A stretch of 64,000 nt of DNA, from NCBI GenBank assembly GCA_900555635.1, contig USLU01000020.1:1-64000 (forward strand), in the 5' to 3' direction. Positions within the stretch are counted from its first letter, which is position 1; every line of letters starts with the position of its first letter. The notes beneath the pieces were generated by a model. The model had not been told where the DNA came from. It made no database searches and worked only from the letters and a program-made list of their open reading frames with translations. Both the position numbers and the translations under genes were made by a program. This stretch comes from an uncultured Bacteroides sp. Its GTDB lineage: Bacteria > Bacteroidota > Bacteroidia > Bacteroidales > Bacteroidaceae. Positions 16,732 to 27,100 of this stretch are shown piece by piece.

Positions 16732-18966
16732 ATGAAGAAAAAGTTTTTATTAACAGCTGTACTCTGCTGTCTAACAGGAGTTCTTTGTGCACAAGTAACC
16801 CTAAGCGGAAAGGTAACGGACAAAGAAAATGGCGATCCACTGGTAGGTGTCAACATCCGTGTGGACAAAAGTTTGGCAGGAAGTACCACCAATGGAAAAG
16901 GAGAATTCAGCATCAGCAATCTTCCCGAAGGAAAACATGTTTTAAGTTTTACTTATGTAGGTTTCACCCCTTTGCACTACACCGCCAAAACCAGTGAAAA
17001 GAACATCCTCATAACCATGGAAGAGAATTACAATAACATCGGGCAAGTAGTAGTAACAGGTACAGGTACGCACCGCCGCATGACGGATAGCCCCGTTCCG
17101 GTTTCGGTTATTACCGCCAAAGAAATAAGTAATGCCAATGCTTCTACCTTGGAAGATGCATTAGTAAAACTCAGCCCGAATATCTCATCCTATACCAACG
17201 GAATGGGCACTACGATGAGCTTGAACGGTATAAACGAAGATTACGTACTTATTCTTGAAAATGGCAAACGATTGGCAGGCGAAGACCGCTATACCCGTAT
17301 TAATATAGCGAATATCAAGCGCATCGAAGTGCTGAATGGTGCAGCATCCGCTTTATATGGTAGCGATGCCATCGGTGGTGTTATCAACATTATTACAGAC
17401 GATGCCAAGAATACGATAAATGTGTCCAGCTATACTCATTATTCCAGTGAAGGACGCTGGACCGAAACATTCAATGCGGACGTCAATGCCGGTAAATTAT
17501 CTTCTTACACCTCCTATCAACGCCTTCAGGCAGGAAGCTGGCAAAACAATAACATCGATGAAAACGGAAACCTTACCGGCAAACCCACTTCCGTAGGTTT
17601 TTACTCTAACACCGTGAACCAACGTTTCGTATTTAATGCCACGGATAAATTATCGTTCTATGTACGCGGTACTTATTATGATAACAACACCCGTCGTCCG
17701 CAAGATGCCACTTACTTCACTAAAAGTAAAGACAAATATGTAGAAAAGGACGCCTACACCTACAATTTGAAACATGAGACCTACACCTATGGTGCCGGCA
17801 TGAAATATATGATTAACCGCACCGCCTATATCGACGCCGAATTCTACTCGGATAATTTTTCCTCCGATTATGTCTATTTCAAAAAGACTGGTGACTATAT
17901 GCCTGGAGATGAAGTAACCCGTAAAAAAGTAAACTACTACAACGGTAATGTAAAGGGTATCTTCAGAATCGGCAATTACAACCGCGTATCGGTAGGTGTA
18001 GAATACGTTAAAGAACAACTGAATAGCGAGTCGGACAATATCTCTTCAAAAAACATCTATACAATGGCTCTCTATGCGCAGGACGAAATCAAACTGATGA
18101 GAAATCTACAAGCTGTACTGGGATTGCGTTATATCTATAATGAGAACTTTAAGAATCATGCCACTCCCAATGTAGCCTTAATGTACAAACTCGGAAATCT
18201 TAATCTGCGTGCCGCCTACGCCGCCGGTTTCCGTACTCCCAGCCTTTCACAGCTTTATGCAACGGATGAATCGAAAACAGCTAGCAGATATACAGTCGGG
18301 AATCCCAATCTGAAACCTGAAAAGAATAATTTCTATTCATTGAATGCAGAATACAACTACAAATGGTTCTCAGTCTCAGTAACCGGTTTTATCAATGACA
18401 TCCGTGATATGATAAACTATCGTACCCTTTCTGATGACGAAATCGCAGCCATGGGATTAAGCGAAAAGCATGCCAAGTTTGATGAGATACGTCAGCGTGA
18501 TAATGTGGATAAGGCAAAAACCAAAGGAGTTAACTTCAATGCGACCGTAAATCTTGGAGCCGGTTTCAGAGTCAGCGGCGGTTACACTTACCTTGACACC
18601 AAAGCCAAACAACGGAATGAAAACGGCACCTACAAAGAATCTCCCATTGACAAAAGCATCAGACACATGGGAAACGTCAACGGTCAATGGGAACATAGCT
18701 GGAACTTCTACCGCCTGAATGTAAACTTGCACGGACATCTTCAAGGAGAACGGTATTCGCAAAGTTACGGATATGCCCCCAAGTATCAACAATGGGATTT
18801 GAATACCCGCCATACCTTCAATTTAAAATCTTTCATTCTGGAACCCGGTGTGGGTATAGAGAATATCTTCGATAAGATAGATGACCGTCCTTGGAACAAT
18901 AACTTTTCAACACTGAATCCCGGACGTTCGGTTTACGTTAGCCTATCCGTAAGATTTAAAAAGTAA
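16732..18966 (+). CDS. TonB-dependent receptor with CarboxypepD-like N-terminal domain, B12-riboswitch controlled
   Basis: The 744-residue protein has a signal peptide (cleavage near VLCAQ, residue 22). A CarboxypepD_reg-like domain covers about residues 23-105 (KVTDKENGDPLVGVNI). The segment GQVVVTGTGTHRRMTDSPVP follows, then a plug with LNGAASALYGSDAIGGV near residue 204, and a barrel ending SVYVSLSVRFKK. The riboswitch suggests import of a corrinoid or a precursor. It is a paralogue of the receptors at 9949 and 29704 but stands alone, closed off by a terminator. The exact ligand is not known from the sequence. Confidence 0.88.
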   Translation: MKKKFLLTAVLCCLTGVLCAQVTLSGKVTDKENGDPLVGVNIRVDKSLAGSTTNGKGEFSISNLPEGKHVLSFTYVGFTPLHYTAKTSEKNILITMEENYNNIGQVVVTGTGTHRRMTDSPVPVSVITAKEISNANASTLEDALVKLSPNISSYTNGMGTTMSLNGINEDYVLILENGKRLAGEDRYTRINIANIKRIEVLNGAASALYGSDAIGGVINIITDDAKNTINVSSYTHYSSEGRWTETFNADVNAGKLSSYTSYQRLQAGSWQNNNIDENGNLTGKPTSVGFYSNTVNQRFVFNATDKLSFYVRGTYYDNNTRRPQDATYFTKSKDKYVEKDAYTYNLKHETYTYGAGMKYMINRTAYIDAEFYSDNFSSDYVYFKKTGDYMPGDEVTRKKVNYYNGNVKGIFRIGNYNRVSVGVEYVKEQLNSESDNISSKNIYTMALYAQDEIKLMRNLQAVLGLRYIYNENFKNHATPNVALMYKLGNLNLRAAYAAGFRTPSLSQLYATDESKTASRYTVGNPNLKPEKNNFYSLNAEYNYKWFSVSVTGFINDIRDMINYRTLSDDEIAAMGLSEKHAKFDEIRQRDNVDKAKTKGVNFNATVNLGAGFRVSGGYTYLDTKAKQRNENGTYKESPIDKSIRHMGNVNGQWEHSWNFYRLNVNLHGHLQGERYSQSYGYAPKYQQWDLNTRHTFNLKSFILEPGVGIENIFDKIDDRPWNNNFSTLNPGRSVYVSLSVRFKK

Positions 18967-18987
18967 AAAAGATATATTTTCAGATTT

Positions 18988-19032
18988 TCCCTCCTCTGCC
19001 TTTAGATGAAGTACAGAAGGAGGGATTTTCAT
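18988..19032 (+). terminator. Terminator after TonB receptor
   Basis: TCCCTCCTCTG (18988-18998) pairs with CAGAAGGAGGGA (19014-19025), followed by TTTT. Confidence 0.75.
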
Positions 19033-19093
19033 ATATGCATTTACATTAAGAAACATTATAGATATATATTATCCACTTAGATTACATTTTTTA

Positions 19094-19101
19094 TACCTTT
19101 G
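19094..19101 (+). promoter_or_regulatory. -7 promoter element for the chelatase-locus transcript
   Basis: TACCTTTG matches TAnnTTTG and precedes the fourth aptamer, so this locus starts its own transcript after the terminator at 18988-19032. Confidence 0.6.
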
Positions 19102-19111
19102 CAACGATTTT

Positions 19112-19286
19112 TGGTTTCACTCCTCTCTAATTTCATGGAGAGAATGATGAAAAGGGAATCAGGTGCAAATCCTGAACAGACCCGCTGCTGTAAGTCCTTT
19201 AAAATCTTTGAATATACTCCAAGCCACTGTCTCTTAGCAGATGGGAAGGCTTTCAAAGACGGACAAGTCAGAAGACCTGCCAGAAA
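19112..19286 (+). promoter_or_regulatory. Cobalamin riboswitch 4
   Basis: Motifs in order are AAGGGAATCAGGTGCAAATC (19154-19173), CCCGCTGCTGTAAGTCC, GCCACTGTC, GATGGGAAGGC and AAGTCAGAAGACCTGCC near 19266. It is the fourth aptamer within ten kilobases and governs the receptor, DUF4374 and possibly the chelatase genes that follow. Confidence 0.94.
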
Positions 19287-19424
19287 TAACATAGTTTTAA
19301 TGCTTTCGGGAAATAAAGCTGTAAAACAACGAGTCTGGTACGTCTTTATCTTTCGTAAAGAAATCATTTCTCTTTGTAAGCACCTTCCTAAAAGTAAGTA
19401 GTGAATACTATAACAAGGATTGAA

Positions 19425-21785
19425 ATGAAAGTTTTCGCATGTATTCTATTGTTTTGCACTTATCTTTCTCAGATAGGTATGATGGCACAAAATAAAGTTA
19501 TTCTGTCAGGGATAGTCACAGACAAGCACGGCACCCCTTTGCCACAGGTGACAATTGCCGTTGAAAACTCCACCTCTGGAACTTATACAGATGATAAGGG
19601 TCGGTATTCTTTGCATATTTTACCAGGTAAACATACGCTCGTCGTATCTTTCATAGGCTATCAAACTATAAAAAGCACCCTAAATATCCAACAAAATAAA
19701 AAAATAGATTTCACATTAGAAGAGAATTCCATCAATCTTGGTTCTGTGGAAGTCTATGGAAAATCGCAAACACAGAAGGTTAAGGAAAGTGCTTTTGCTG
19801 TAAATGCTCTTGACATAAAATCAAAAATCAATTCACTGAATAATTTGAATGACTTGATAAACCGAACTACGGGTATCAAAGTTAGGGAAGAAGGTGGTGT
19901 CGGTTCGGATTTCGACCTTTCCATCAACGGTTTGTCCGGAAATTCCATCCGTTATTTTCTGGATGGAATTCCGTTGGACACAAAAGGAAGCGGCGTTTCA
20001 CTTGCAAACTTACCAGTCAATATCATAGACCGGGTTGAAATATATAAAGGAGTAGTACCAGCCAATTTGGGAACGGATGCTTTGGGCGGTGCCATCAATA
20101 TTATCACCAAACAAGAAAAGAAAAATAATCTGGATATCTCTTATGGCATCGGCTCATTCCATACTCACAAAGCAGATTTAAATGCACAAATAATAGAACC
20201 TAAAACAGGACTCATTATCAAACCCACCATTGGAGTAAATTACTCGAAAAATGATTATACAATGAAGGATGTTGAAGTATGGGATGAAGACAGCCGAAAA
20301 TATCTTCTGAGAAATAGAAAACGTTTTCACGACGATTACTTCTCGTTCATAGGACAAATTGAAGTAGGTTTTGCCAACAAGCCTTGGGCAGATGCCTTCT
20401 TTATTTCCGGCTCTTATTCCAAAGTCAACAAAGAGCTACAAACAGGCTCTGTTCAAAGTAAAGTTTACGGTATGGCAGAAAGAAAATCGGATGCCTGGAA
20501 TATTTCAGCACGCTATAAAAAGAATGATTTTTTATTGAAAAATATGCAGTTGAACATTTCACTTTCACATACTTGGGACCATTCACTGACTACTGATACC
20601 GCTTACCGTAAATATGACTGGAACGGTGACTATATAGAAAGCTCACGCAACGAAATTACTGGTCGTGGACGCTCCATCCGCCACTATAAACGACCGTTGG
20701 TCATTGGACGTATTAACTTGGATTATCGTTTAAGCAACCATCACAGTTTCAATTTGAATTATTTACTGAGTCGTACAGGAAACAACCGCTACGACGAAAT
20801 GGATGAAGACTTTGAAGCGTCAAACGATATTTTAGCTAAGCATATCTCAAGTTTCTCATATAATCAATCCTTCTTTAGCGGAAGGATGAATAACACCTTT
20901 TTTATCAAAGACTACATCAATCATCTGAATATCCAGCAGACCGACTTGCCTACTATCACCGGTTCAAAAAACATAAATGGCTCAATAACCAAAAATTACT
21001 GGGGATATGGCACCGGTTCACGGTTTACGATTATTGAACCTTTTTCTCTAAAGTTTTCCTACGAACATAGTGTACGCCTGCCCCTTGCACGTGAATTACT
21101 GGGAAATGGTTCCACTATCTACGCCAATGTGGCATTGAATCCGGAAAAAAGTAATAATGTCAATCTGGGAATCTTCGGTACATGGCATCCGGCACCGGGA
21201 CACACTCTCTACTATGAAGCAAATGGCTTTCTTCGCTATGTAGACGATTTTATTCAAGCCACCATCTCAGAAAAGGAAGGCACCATGCAATACACAAATG
21301 TTCCGGCTGTACATATCAAAGGAGTGGAAGGAGAAGTGAGTTACAACTGGCAGAATAAATTGCAACTTGCTACAAACGTCAGTTTTCAAGAAGCGCGTGA
21401 CCAACAAAAATACAAGACCGACGGTAAACCTTCAGCCACTTATAACAATCGCGTACCCAATCGCCCTTGGCTCTTCGGAAGTGCAGAAGCAAGTTATGCT
21501 TTTCATAATGTACTATTCACTCAAGGCAATTTGAGAATAGGATGCAGTTATCAGTGGGTACATTGGTTCTTTCTTACATGGGAAGCCTACGGTTCACGTG
21601 AAAGTAAAGCACGTATCCCTTCACAGAATATCTTCAACACAGATATAGCCTATTCATGGAATAAAGGGAAGTATAATATTTCTTTGGAGTGCGCCAATCT
21701 GTTTGACAAATTAGCCTATGACAATTATAAATTACAAAAACCAGGTCGCTCTTTTTTCATTAAATTCAGACTATTCATTCACTAA
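19425..21785 (+). CDS. TonB-dependent receptor of the chelatase locus
   Basis: I start this receptor at the ATG at 19425 and not at the in-frame GTG at 19401, because MKVFACILLFCTYLS gives a clean signal peptide. That leaves 786 residues. A CarboxypepD_reg-like domain (GIVTDKHGTPLPQVTIAVEN) is followed by a plug with LDGIPLDTKGSG and VEIYKGVVPANLGTDALGGA, and the barrel ends RSFFIKFRLFIH. It belongs to a different receptor subgroup from the other three, having no VVVTGTGT segment. It sits behind a cobalamin riboswitch and directly before a surface DUF4374 lipoprotein. The ligand could be a corrinoid, heme or another metal-tetrapyrrole. Confidence 0.87.
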   Translation: MKVFACILLFCTYLSQIGMMAQNKVILSGIVTDKHGTPLPQVTIAVENSTSGTYTDDKGRYSLHILPGKHTLVVSFIGYQTIKSTLNIQQNKKIDFTLEENSINLGSVEVYGKSQTQKVKESAFAVNALDIKSKINSLNNLNDLINRTTGIKVREEGGVGSDFDLSINGLSGNSIRYFLDGIPLDTKGSGVSLANLPVNIIDRVEIYKGVVPANLGTDALGGAINIITKQEKKNNLDISYGIGSFHTHKADLNAQIIEPKTGLIIKPTIGVNYSKNDYTMKDVEVWDEDSRKYLLRNRKRFHDDYFSFIGQIEVGFANKPWADAFFISGSYSKVNKELQTGSVQSKVYGMAERKSDAWNISARYKKNDFLLKNMQLNISLSHTWDHSLTTDTAYRKYDWNGDYIESSRNEITGRGRSIRHYKRPLVIGRINLDYRLSNHHSFNLNYLLSRTGNNRYDEMDEDFEASNDILAKHISSFSYNQSFFSGRMNNTFFIKDYINHLNIQQTDLPTITGSKNINGSITKNYWGYGTGSRFTIIEPFSLKFSYEHSVRLPLARELLGNGSTIYANVALNPEKSNNVNLGIFGTWHPAPGHTLYYEANGFLRYVDDFIQATISEKEGTMQYTNVPAVHIKGVEGEVSYNWQNKLQLATNVSFQEARDQQKYKTDGKPSATYNNRVPNRPWLFGSAEASYAFHNVLFTQGNLRIGCSYQWVHWFFLTWEAYGSRESKARIPSQNIFNTDIAYSWNKGKYNISLECANLFDKLAYDNYKLQKPGRSFFIKFRLFIH

Positions 21786-21797
21786 CTCATATTTAAA

Positions 21798-23081
21798 ATG
21801 AAAAAACTAAATTTTTTATTCAGTATTCTGATGGTCATGGTAATGACCGTATCATTCAGCGCATGTTCTGATGACAACAATTCAACCCCTACTCCAGATC
21901 CGGAACCCGAACTTTCCGATTATCATTTTGACATCTTTATGACCGTTGGTAAACACGGTGGGATGAATCAAGGTGACGGTACTATCGTTAAAAGTATAAA
22001 CGCACTCACAGCAGATAAAGGTGTTATTGACATCAAGAATGACGGTGTTGAATTCAGAAGCGCAGACAACACTTACTCCATGGAAGTTATTGTCAAAGGA
22101 AAATATTATTACCAAGTACCCAGTTCAAATGATCGCTTCACTAAGCTACAAGTAGTAGGTAACTCCGTCAAAGTGGTACAAGAACAAAAATTTGTAAAGA
22201 ACACTTATAAAGTTCGCAGTTACACACATGCCTGGTTGGACGACAATACACTTATTATCATGGCAGCCAATGGCGATGCGAATAAAATTATCTGGACCAA
22301 GATTAGTGCAAACGATATGCGTATCATCGACGAAGGCACACTGGATATGCCCCTTCCTACAGGAGCTAAAGTGTTTACCGCTTCCGGTATCTTAACCTAT
22401 AACGAAAAAGCAGGCAAACTGTATTACTTCTACTTCGGCAAAGACAAATCGGGCAGAGGTGGTGTAGCAACATCAAACTTCCTGACGGCTGTCATCAATC
22501 CTTCTACTATGGCTGTAGAAAGTAACAAAGTTAATACTCTTGCCGGCGAAATGGCAGGAAGCGCCTACGGAGAGTTAATGCAGAATTGTGTAATGTACGA
22601 TGCAGACGGAAACCTCTATTTGGCAACCTTTACAGACACTAACGATATTGAAATGGGACATCTGCTCCGTATCAAGAAAGGAGAAAGTGATTTCGATAGC
22701 AGTTATGAAGGTTATCCTAATGCCGATGGCAAGTTGCTCACTATTCAAAATCTAGGCAATGGAAAATCTCTTGTATACGCACGCAATGATGCTTCCGGAA
22801 CTGCAATTGATAGCTACAGCCACTATTACTCAATCGTTAATATAGCTACCGGAGCAAAAGAACGTTTAAGCTATAACGGACAAGAAATACCTTATAGTGG
22901 CGGACGTTTTGCACAGCGCACTGTTGTTGTCAACGGCAAAGCTTATATCGGTGTAAATACAGAAAATAGTAAACCTTGTATCTATATTTATGATATAGCA
23001 ACTGGTAAAGTAGAGAAAGGTGCTGAAATTGCCGAAGGCTACTTCTTCGATATGCTTAGAGTCGTGGAAAATGACAAATAA
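21798..23081 (+). CDS. DUF4374 lipoprotein, predicted surface ligand-binding propeller
   Basis: The 427-residue protein has a lipoprotein signal ending FSAC at about residue 23, followed by SDDNNSTPTPDPEPE, an acidic and proline-rich tether that fits the Bacteroidota surface-export signal. The remainder repeats beta-rich blocks and looks like a propeller of the DUF4374 family. From memory, the enterobactin-binding lipoprotein XusB of B. thetaiotaomicron belongs to this family; I cannot check that here. It starts 12 bases after the TonB receptor, the usual layout of a receptor with its surface capture protein. I infer that it binds the same ligand as the receptor. Confidence 0.82.
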   Translation: MKKLNFLFSILMVMVMTVSFSACSDDNNSTPTPDPEPELSDYHFDIFMTVGKHGGMNQGDGTIVKSINALTADKGVIDIKNDGVEFRSADNTYSMEVIVKGKYYYQVPSSNDRFTKLQVVGNSVKVVQEQKFVKNTYKVRSYTHAWLDDNTLIIMAANGDANKIIWTKISANDMRIIDEGTLDMPLPTGAKVFTASGILTYNEKAGKLYYFYFGKDKSGRGGVATSNFLTAVINPSTMAVESNKVNTLAGEMAGSAYGELMQNCVMYDADGNLYLATFTDTNDIEMGHLLRIKKGESDFDSSYEGYPNADGKLLTIQNLGNGKSLVYARNDASGTAIDSYSHYYSIVNIATGAKERLSYNGQEIPYSGGRFAQRTVVVNGKAYIGVNTENSKPCIYIYDIATGKVEKGAEIAEGYFFDMLRVVENDK

Positions 23082-23115
23082 AATTTATCATTTTCCATTC
23101 AAGTTCAATAATTAA

Positions 23116-23148
23116 GAAACGGGGTATATTTATGCCCCGTTTCTCTAT
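23116..23148 (+). terminator. Hairpin between DUF4374 gene and second cbiK
   Basis: GAAACGGGG (23116-23124) pairs with CCCCGTTTC (23135-23143), followed by TCT. It ends about 20 bases before the chelatase ATG. It may terminate or attenuate transcription into the chelatase genes. Confidence 0.6.
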
Positions 23149-23164
23149 CCATCTTCCACTTATT

Positions 23165-24112
23165 ATGAAAAATATTCTTTCTTTATTCATTTTATTAGGT
23201 CTTTCCTTCTTCTGCCATGCACACGAAGGAGGTAATTTTATAGCAAACGATATGCTTGCAAGTATGAAACCCGGCGACAAAGCCGCACTGCTCATGGTAC
23301 ATTTCGGTACCACGTACGATAATACCCGTGCACTGACCATAGAAACCATCAATGACCAAGCAAAAGCCGCCTTCCCAGAACTGAAATTCCAAGAGGCTTA
23401 TACCTCACGCATCATCATTCGTCGCCTGAAAGAACGGGGTATTGAAAAGCTGACTCCATTGGATGCATTGCTGAACTTACGGAGCGAAGGTTATACACAT
23501 ATCATCGTGCAGAGCACTAATATTATAGAAGGAGTAGAAATGGAATCCCTTCGCCGTGATGTGGAAAGTGTACTGCCATTCTTCAAAGAAATCCGGGTAG
23601 GTACTCCCCTGCTCTATTCCGTAGAGGATGCAGAAAAAGTGGTAGAAATTCTGGGTAACCGCCTGAATGCTCCTGCACCTGACAAAAAAAACGCCAAAGA
23701 AAATTTTGTCCTCGTGGGACATGGAACTTATACGCCCAGCACTGCCATCTATAGCCAAATGGACTACATGCTGAAGTCAAAAGGGCTGACAAATTTCCAT
23801 GTAGGTACCATCGAAGGTTATCCTACTTTTGAAACAATGTTAGCGCAACTGAAAATAGCAAAAGCAAAGAAAGTAACTCTTGTTCCTTTTATGTTCGTTG
23901 CCGGAGACCATGCGCAGAATGATATTGCCGGAGAATGGAAGGAGATGCTCGAAAAAGAAGGCTTCAACGTTAAAACACGTCTGGAAGGTTTGGGACAAAT
24001 TCCTGAAATACAAGAAATATTCATTGATCACATCCGTTTCGGATTAAAACACCGCACACTAGGCATCATGGAAAAGAAAGCTGCTTATGCTGCCGGAAAA
24101 GATGTAGATTAA
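23165..24112 (+). CDS. cbiK: Exported CbiK-type chelatase, paralogue 2
   Basis: I use the ATG at 23165, giving 315 residues and a standard signal peptide (MKNILSLFILLGLSFFCHA). An upstream in-frame ATG at 23132 would place the start inside a hairpin. The class II chelatase fold keeps MVHFGTTYDNTR, LVGHGTYTPST and VAGDHAQNDIAGEW, so both classical active-site histidines remain. The QSLHVI segment of CbiK reads QSTNIIEGVEM here, so one conserved histidine is replaced by asparagine. There is no lipobox, so it should be free in the periplasm. CobN/HmuS follows 39 bases downstream. Confidence 0.85.
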   Translation: MKNILSLFILLGLSFFCHAHEGGNFIANDMLASMKPGDKAALLMVHFGTTYDNTRALTIETINDQAKAAFPELKFQEAYTSRIIIRRLKERGIEKLTPLDALLNLRSEGYTHIIVQSTNIIEGVEMESLRRDVESVLPFFKEIRVGTPLLYSVEDAEKVVEILGNRLNAPAPDKKNAKENFVLVGHGTYTPSTAIYSQMDYMLKSKGLTNFHVGTIEGYPTFETMLAQLKIAKAKKVTLVPFMFVAGDHAQNDIAGEWKEMLEKEGFNVKTRLEGLGQIPEIQEIFIDHIRFGLKHRTLGIMEKKAAYAAGKDVD

Positions 24113-24151
24113 CCGGCAAATTCACTACCAACAACGCAATATTCTCTCATT

Positions 24152-27100
24152 ATGAGCAAAAAACGTTTAGGAATACTCCTTAGCTGTGCAATAATATTAA
24201 TTGCTGCCTGCTTCCTCATCTATCAAAGCCTGCTGGCTCCTACCCGCATCCTGATAGTCAATCCCCTGCCTGCACAAGGAGCGGACATTGCACTGAACAA
24301 TGATTGCAGCCACATCGAGGTGACTTGTATAAAAATGGAGGAAGTAAAAGACCTCTCCGGTTATGATGCCATTATGATGTACGGCAGAGGATTATTCCTG
24401 GACGAAACACAAATAGCTGAAATGCAGCGTGTAGCTAATAAAGGGGTACCCATCTTTACCAATGCCTTGCAACATTTCAACTTTATCGTTAACTACAACA
24501 TCACTCCCGAACAACAAAATACCTTGCAGACTTATTTCCAGAATGCCTGCAAGAAAAACTACCGGAATGCATTGCGTTATCTGCGCCATTTAGCCACTCC
24601 GCAACGTTGGGGTGACCAAAGTTTTGAAGCACCCGTAGAGTTACCCAACAACTTATATTACCATCTGGAATATGGGCAGTATTTCAAAACTCACAAAGAG
24701 CTGACTGCCTATCTGAAAGCGAAACATCTATACCATGAAGGAGCACGCAATATCGCCTTTATCTCCGGCATCAGTTTCCCGATGGAAGGCAACCGTGCCC
24801 ACGTAGATACATTGATATCCCGGTTGACACAAGCCGGATTTAATGTTTATCCCATTACCGGCAATGGAAAAGGACGGGAGAAAATGATACGTTCTCTGCA
24901 TCCGGACGCTATGGTATATCTGCCAATGGGACGTTTGGGAAATGATTCTCTCATCAACTGGCTGCATCAGGAAAATATACCCCTGTTTATGCCTTTCCCG
25001 TTAGTGCAACCTCGTGAAGAATGGTTGGATGCTACCAAGCCCGTTAGCGGCGGTACACTGACCGCACGTGTTGTAGTACCCGAGATTGATGGCGGAATGG
25101 CACCGTTCTGTATTGCCACACAAAATGAAAACAAGGAAGGCTATTTCCTGCATACCCCTGAACCGGAGCGTATAAATGCCTTTACCGAGCACATCACCCG
25201 TTACATGGCATTGCGTGATAAAGCTAATAAGGAAAAGCATGTTGCCATCTGCTACTTCAAGACTCCCGGAAAAGACGCACTGCTGGCAAGCGGAATGGAA
25301 GTAATCCCCTCACTTTATAATTTCCTGAAACGATTGCAAAGTGAAGGTTACGATGTCAGCGGTCTGCCTGCTACTGCCGAAGAATTTGGAAAGCGGATTT
25401 ACCGTGACGGTGCCGTGATGGGCTCATACGCCAAAGGCGCTCAGGAGCAGTTCCTAAAAACAGCACACCCCGTATGGCTCAGTACCGAACAATACGAGCA
25501 ATGGGCACATCAAGTAATCCTTCCTGAAAAATACAAAGAAGTAACAGACCGTTATGGTGACGCTCCGGGAAATTTGCTAGCCACCGATGACAGTATAGCC
25601 ATCGCCTGCCTGCAATTCGGAAATATACTTCTCTTTCCACAACCTCGCCCGGCATTGGGAGACGATGAGTTCAAGCTGGTGCATGGCATGCCGGTAGCAC
25701 CACCACATAGTTATCTGGCTCCCTATCTTTATATGCAGAAAGGGTTCAAAGCCGATGCCCTTATTCACTTCGGTACACATGGGAATCTGGAATATACACC
25801 CGGCAAGAATGTGGGACAATCACGGGCAGACTGGTCGGATGCGCTCGTTGGAAATCTGCCGCATTTCTATTTTTACACCACTGGCAACGTAGGTGAAGGT
25901 ATTATCGCTAAACGACGTACTCATGCCGTACTGGTAACCCACCTCACTCCTCCTTACGTAGAAAGTGGCATGAGACAACGCTATACTTCTCTCCTCGAAG
26001 ATATTCACAAAGTGTTGGATGAGGGTACAGATGGACACAAAATGCTGGGCATGCGCATCAAGAAAGAAACAGTACGCCTGGGCTTGCATCGTGACCTTGG
26101 TCTGGACTCCATTCCCGACAAACCGTATACTGCCGAAGAACTGGAACGTCTGGATGGCTTCACTGAAGAAATAGCCAATGAAAAAGTGATTGGTGCCTAC
26201 TATACGATGGGGCAACCTTACTCCTCACGCGACTTGCTGACCACTACCCTTGCCGTATCTGCCGACCCGCTGGCTTATGAAACTGCCAAGCACGACCGTG
26301 ACAAAGGTAAAATCACTACAGAGCAGTTGCAGGACTTCACCTACATAGCCCACCATTATCTGCCTGCCGCTCAAAAGAAATTGATAACATTGCTGCAAAA
26401 TCCCCCGAAAGACACGACAACCGTTGCTCCCGGGCTTCGTCCCGCATTGTGTTATCGTGAGAAACTGATAACTTCCACCGCCAATGAATTAAATGCAATG
26501 GTACATGCCTTGAATGGCGGTACCGTTTATCCGGCACCCGGTGGCGACCCTGTATTGAATCCGAATGTTCTTCCTACCGGACGAAATATGTATAGCATCA
26601 ATGCCGAAACCACTCCCAACTCCCGCGCCTGGGAAGATGGAAAGCGACTTGCCGAAACTACCCTGAAACAATACGTCAGCAAGCATGGAGACTATCCCCG
26701 CAAAGTGAGCTACACTTTTTGGGCAGGAGAATTCATCACCACCGAAGGTGCCACACTGGCACAAGTATTCTGGATGCTTGGCGTAGAACCCGTCCGTGAC
26801 GGACAAGACCGTGTGGTCGACCTGAAATTAGTTCCGAGTAAAGAATTGGGTCGTCCCCGAGTCAATGTCGTTGTACAGGTATCGGGACAACTTCGTGACA
26901 TCGCCGGCTCCCGACTTAAATTATTAACGGATGCTGTGCGTCTGGCATCGGAAGCTAAAGACGAAGCATATCCAAACTATGTCTCCTCGGGCACACTACT
27001 ACAAGAAAAGCTATTGGTAGAAAAAGGGACTTCTCCCAAGCAAGCACGTGCTATGTCTGTGATGCGTATATTCGGACCTGTAAACAGTGGTTATAGTACA

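Noticed and set aside
19099..19401. Open frames of about 100 codons on both strands over riboswitch 4
   Set aside because: The sequence is fully explained by the cobalamin aptamer, and the frames have no protein-like features.
19401..19424. GTG start for the TonB receptor at 19401
   Set aside because: The ATG at 19425 gives a normal signal peptide; the extra eight residues do not fit one.
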